Part shown: positions 5,674-7,892 of the stretch, piece after piece | Layout of the letters: each line of letters begins with the position of its first letter | How positions within the stretch are numbered: position 1 is the stretch's first letter | Source: Bacteroidales bacterium | GTDB lineage: Bacteria > Bacteroidota > Bacteroidia > Bacteroidales > JAADGE01 | Reading direction: 5' to 3' | NCBI GenBank assembly: GCA_024762915.1 | Contig: JANTGL010000120.1 | Location: 1-7,892, forward strand | DNA: 7,892 nucleotides | Notes under the pieces: model-generated | The model's input: the letters and a program-made list of their open reading frames with translations, nothing else | Databases searched by the model: none | Told to the model about the DNA's origin: nothing | Translations under genes and position numbers: made by a program

Positions 5674-7892
5674 TTACTTCAAATATTCAACTGCTTTATT
5701 TAAAGCCCGTTCTATACCGGAAGCATCAACACCGCCGGCACTTGCAAAATGAGCCGGACCGCCTCCGCCGCCTTTAATTTCTTTTGAAATTTCCCGAATT
5801 ATTTGTCCGGCATTTAAGTTCTTTTCTTTTATCAAATTATCGGAAATAATCACAACGAGATTGGCTTTCCCGTTATTTGCGGAACCTGCCGTAAAAAACA
5901 GATTTTCAATTTCACCTTTCAATTGAAATGCCAAATCTTTTAATTGTTGTGCATTAGCACCTTCAATTTTTTCGGCAATAACATTTATACCGTTAATTTC
6001 TTGTAGGTTGTTTTTTAAATCTTGTTTTAAATGTTTTGTTTTTTCTTTTTCAAACTTTTCAAGTAATGATTTAAATTCCTTATTCTCGTTCAAAACTTTT
6101 TCGATACTTTCTTTAATATTTTTCGAACTTTTAATGACTGATTTAACATCTTTAAAAGCATTCAGTTCTCTGAAAATATAATTTTCGGCTTCAACGGAAG
6201 TGATGGCTTCAATTCTTCGTATTCCGGCTGCAACAGCACTTTCGGATATAATTTTAAAAAAGCCGATTTCTCCGGTTGCTGCCACATGATTTCCGCCGCA
6301 TAGTTCAATGGAGTCCCCGAATTTAATAACTCTTACCAAATCACCGTATTTTTCGCCGAAAAGAGCTGTTGCACCCATTTTTTTTGCTTCCGGCATAGGA
6401 ACGGCTCTTTTTTCTTCCAATGAAATATTTTCACGAATTCTTGCATTTACGGTTCGTTCAACTTTTTCAATTTCTTCATCACTCATCTTTTTAAAATGCG
6501 AAAAATCAAAACGCAAACGTTTCTCATCAACTAAAGACCCTTTTTGTTCAACATGAACTCCCAGAATATCTCTTAATACTTTGTGCATCAAATGTGTAGC
6601 AGAATGGTTTGCCGTTGTTAATTTACGTTTTACTCGGTCAACAACAGCATAAAACCCGGCATTTACATCTTCGGGCAAATTGTCTGCATAATGAATAATT
6701 ACGCCGTGTTCTTTCTGAGTATCTATGATATTTGTTTTCTTTCCGTTCGCTTCAATAAAACCGGTATCTCCGACTTGTCCGCCGCTCTCGGCATAAAAAG
6801 GCGTGTAATTAAAAACCAAATGATATATATCTTTATTTTTTTCCGTAACTTTTCGGTATCGTGTTATTTTTAATTCAGTTTCCAAATGATCGTATCCTAT
6901 AAATTCTTCAATATCATCTTCGGAGACAGTAATCCAGTCACCTTTTTCACCGGCAGCATCAGCTTTTGAACGATTTTTTTGTTCTGCCATTGCTTCGTCA
7001 AAATCTTTCTTACTAATAATTAAATCGTTTTCACGTAAAATAAGTTCCGTTAAACCATACGGAAAACCGTAGGAATCAAATAATGTAAAAACATCTTTTC
7101 CGTTTACGACTTTGTAATTATTTTTTTTAGTTTCGGCAATAATTCCGTCAAGCATTCGAATGCCGGTTTCCAACGTTCTCAGAAATGAAATTTCTTCTTC
7201 TTGAATCACTTCTTTTATAATTTCCTTTTGTGTATTTAACTCCGGAAATGCCTGTCCCATGTTTTCAATTAAAGGATCAACTAACTGACAGACAAAAGGT
7301 TCCTTAATATCAAGAAAAGAATAACCGTAACGCAATGCTCGACGCAAAATTCTGCGAATAACATAACCGGCACCGCTGTTAGAAGGTAATTGGCCGTCGG
7401 TAATTGAAAATGCCACTGCACGTAAATGATCGGCAATCACACGCATGGCAATATTTATTTCATTATTAATCCCGTATTTTTTACCGGAAATTTCTTCAAT
7501 TTTAGTTATAAGTATTTGAAAAATATCGGTATCGTAATTGGATTTTTTACCTTGCACAACCATACATAATCGTTCAAATCCCATCCCTGTATCAATATGT
7601 TTTGCAGGAAGACTTTCTAATTTTCCGTTACTCTTTCTGTTATATTGAATAAATACTAAATTCCAAATTTCGATGACCAGCGGATGATCTTTATTTACCA
7701 ATTCTCTTCCCGTAATTTTAACTTTTTCTTTTTCGTCTCTTAAATCAATATGAATTTCGGAACACGGGCCACACGGACCGCTTGCACCCATCTCCCAAAA
7801 ATTATCTTTTTTATTTCCGTATAAAATTCGGTTTTCGGGCAGAAACTGTTTCCAATATGATTTTGCTTCGTCATCAGCTTCGGTCCCGTCAT
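5674..7892 (-). CDS. alaS: Alanyl-tRNA synthetase (5' end beyond the window)
   Basis: The enzyme charges tRNA-Ala in the cytoplasm using ATP and alanine, and clears mischarged Ser/Gly-tRNA. The frame stays open from the internal ATG at 7791 to the right edge, giving 33 more codons (DGTEADDEAKSYWKQFLPEN and on to DNFWE) that match AlaRS just before MGASGPCGPCSE. So 7791 is not the start. About 739 codons including the stop are visible, against a usual ~870 residues, so roughly 130 N-terminal residues with early catalytic motifs are missing. Visible in order: the end of the class II catalytic core (GPCGPCSE, HIDTGMGFERL motif 3); tRNA-recognition helices (SNSGAGYVIRRILRRALRYG); the editing domain with zinc ligands HSATH (His codons 6604-6606 and 6592-6594) and CGGNH (Cys 6298-6300, His 6286-6288), all intact; a coiled-coil linker; and a C-Ala/DHHA1 domain ending in GGGGGPAHFASAGG. 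No frameshift or missing editing residue was seen. No terminator follows before the next gene. Confidence 0.98.
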   Translation of the reverse strand, partial: DGTEADDEAKSYWKQFLPENRILYGNKKDNFWEMGASGPCGPCSEIHIDLRDEKEKVKITGRELVNKDHPLVIEIWNLVFIQYNRKSNGKLESLPAKHIDTGMGFERLCMVVQGKKSNYDTDIFQILITKIEEISGKKYGINNEINIAMRVIADHLRAVAFSITDGQLPSNSGAGYVIRRILRRALRYGYSFLDIKEPFVCQLVDPLIENMGQAFPELNTQKEIIKEVIQEEEISFLRTLETGIRMLDGIIAETKKNNYKVVNGKDVFTLFDSYGFPYGLTELILRENDLIISKKDFDEAMAEQKNRSKADAAGEKGDWITVSEDDIEEFIGYDHLETELKITRYRKVTEKNKDIYHLVFNYTPFYAESGGQVGDTGFIEANGKKTNIIDTQKEHGVIIHYADNLPEDVNAGFYAVVDRVKRKLTTANHSATHLMHKVLRDILGVHVEQKGSLVDEKRLRFDFSHFKKMSDEEIEKVERTVNARIRENISLEEKRAVPMPEAKKMGATALFGEKYGDLVRVIKFGDSIELCGGNHVAATGEIGFFKIISESAVAAGIRRIEAITSVEAENYIFRELNAFKDVKSVIKSSKNIKESIEKVLNENKEFKSLLEKFEKEKTKHLKQDLKNNLQEINGINVIAEKIEGANAQQLKDLAFQLKGEIENLFFTAGSANNGKANLVVIISDNLIKEKNLNAGQIIREISKEIKGGGGGPAHFASAGGVDASGIERALNKAVEYLK

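Noticed and set aside
6308..6873. Plus-strand open frames of 82 and 60 codons
   Set aside because: They are antisense to the editing domain and neighbouring part of alaS, which is unambiguous.
7791..7791. ATG at 7791 as the start of alaS
   Set aside because: The frame continues upstream to the window edge with sequence matching AlaRS (DDEAKSYWKQFLPEN, DNFWE), so this Met is internal.
1..7892. Mobile element, CRISPR, defence system or tRNA
   Set aside because: No transposase, integrase, phage gene, spaced direct-repeat array, nuclease/helicase cassette or cloverleaf-like sequence was found. The genes are housekeeping, envelope and regulatory.

Overview
This is a low-GC bacterial window that looks like a Bacteroidota (Bacteroidetes) chromosome, probably an environmental or uncultured lineage. 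Four things point there. There are no Shine-Dalgarno-like sequences before the starts, only A/T-rich leaders. Several products have signal peptides ending in FSQ or in a lipobox-like Cys. There is a periplasmic-TPR/membrane/LuxR-HTH regulator of a type common in that phylum. The alanyl-tRNA synthetase C-terminus also reads like the Bacteroidota form. The phylum call is inference from style; no marker comparison was possible.

Layout, left to right. (1) Positions 1-167, minus strand: the N-terminal end of a secreted or membrane-anchored protein of unknown function, cut by the window edge. (2) 258-1811, minus: a membrane-tethered one-component regulator with a signal peptide, about seven TPRs, a coiled coil, one TM helix and a LuxR-type HTH. 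(3) 1942-2535, minus: a small lipoprotein with a Gly-X-Y collagen-like stretch, followed by a clear intrinsic terminator at 1885-1918. (4) 2536-2838: an AT-rich divergent promoter region. (5) 2839-4317, plus: a flavin-dependent pyridine nucleotide-disulfide oxidoreductase of the dihydrolipoyl dehydrogenase/soluble transhydrogenase fold. Both cysteines of the redox-active CxxxxC motif are replaced, while the C-terminal His-Glu pair is kept. (6) 4318-4615: a convergent intergenic stretch rich in inverted repeats. (7) 4616-5206, minus: an AT-rich putative lipoprotein of unknown function. (8) 5243-5650, minus: a small exported beta-domain protein. (9) 5674-7892, minus: alaS, missing its N-terminal part beyond the right edge.

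The right-hand genes (alaS, the 135-aa exported protein, the 196-aa lipoprotein) run in one direction with gaps of 23 and 36 bp and no visible terminator between them, so they may share a transcript. The left-hand minus-strand genes are separated by 90-130 bp, and the lipoprotein has its own terminator, so they are probably separate units. There is no sign of a phage, insertion sequence, CRISPR array, tRNA or defence system. The window reads as ordinary chromosome with one unusual enzyme (the cysteine-less oxidoreductase) and one structured intergenic region worth a second look.
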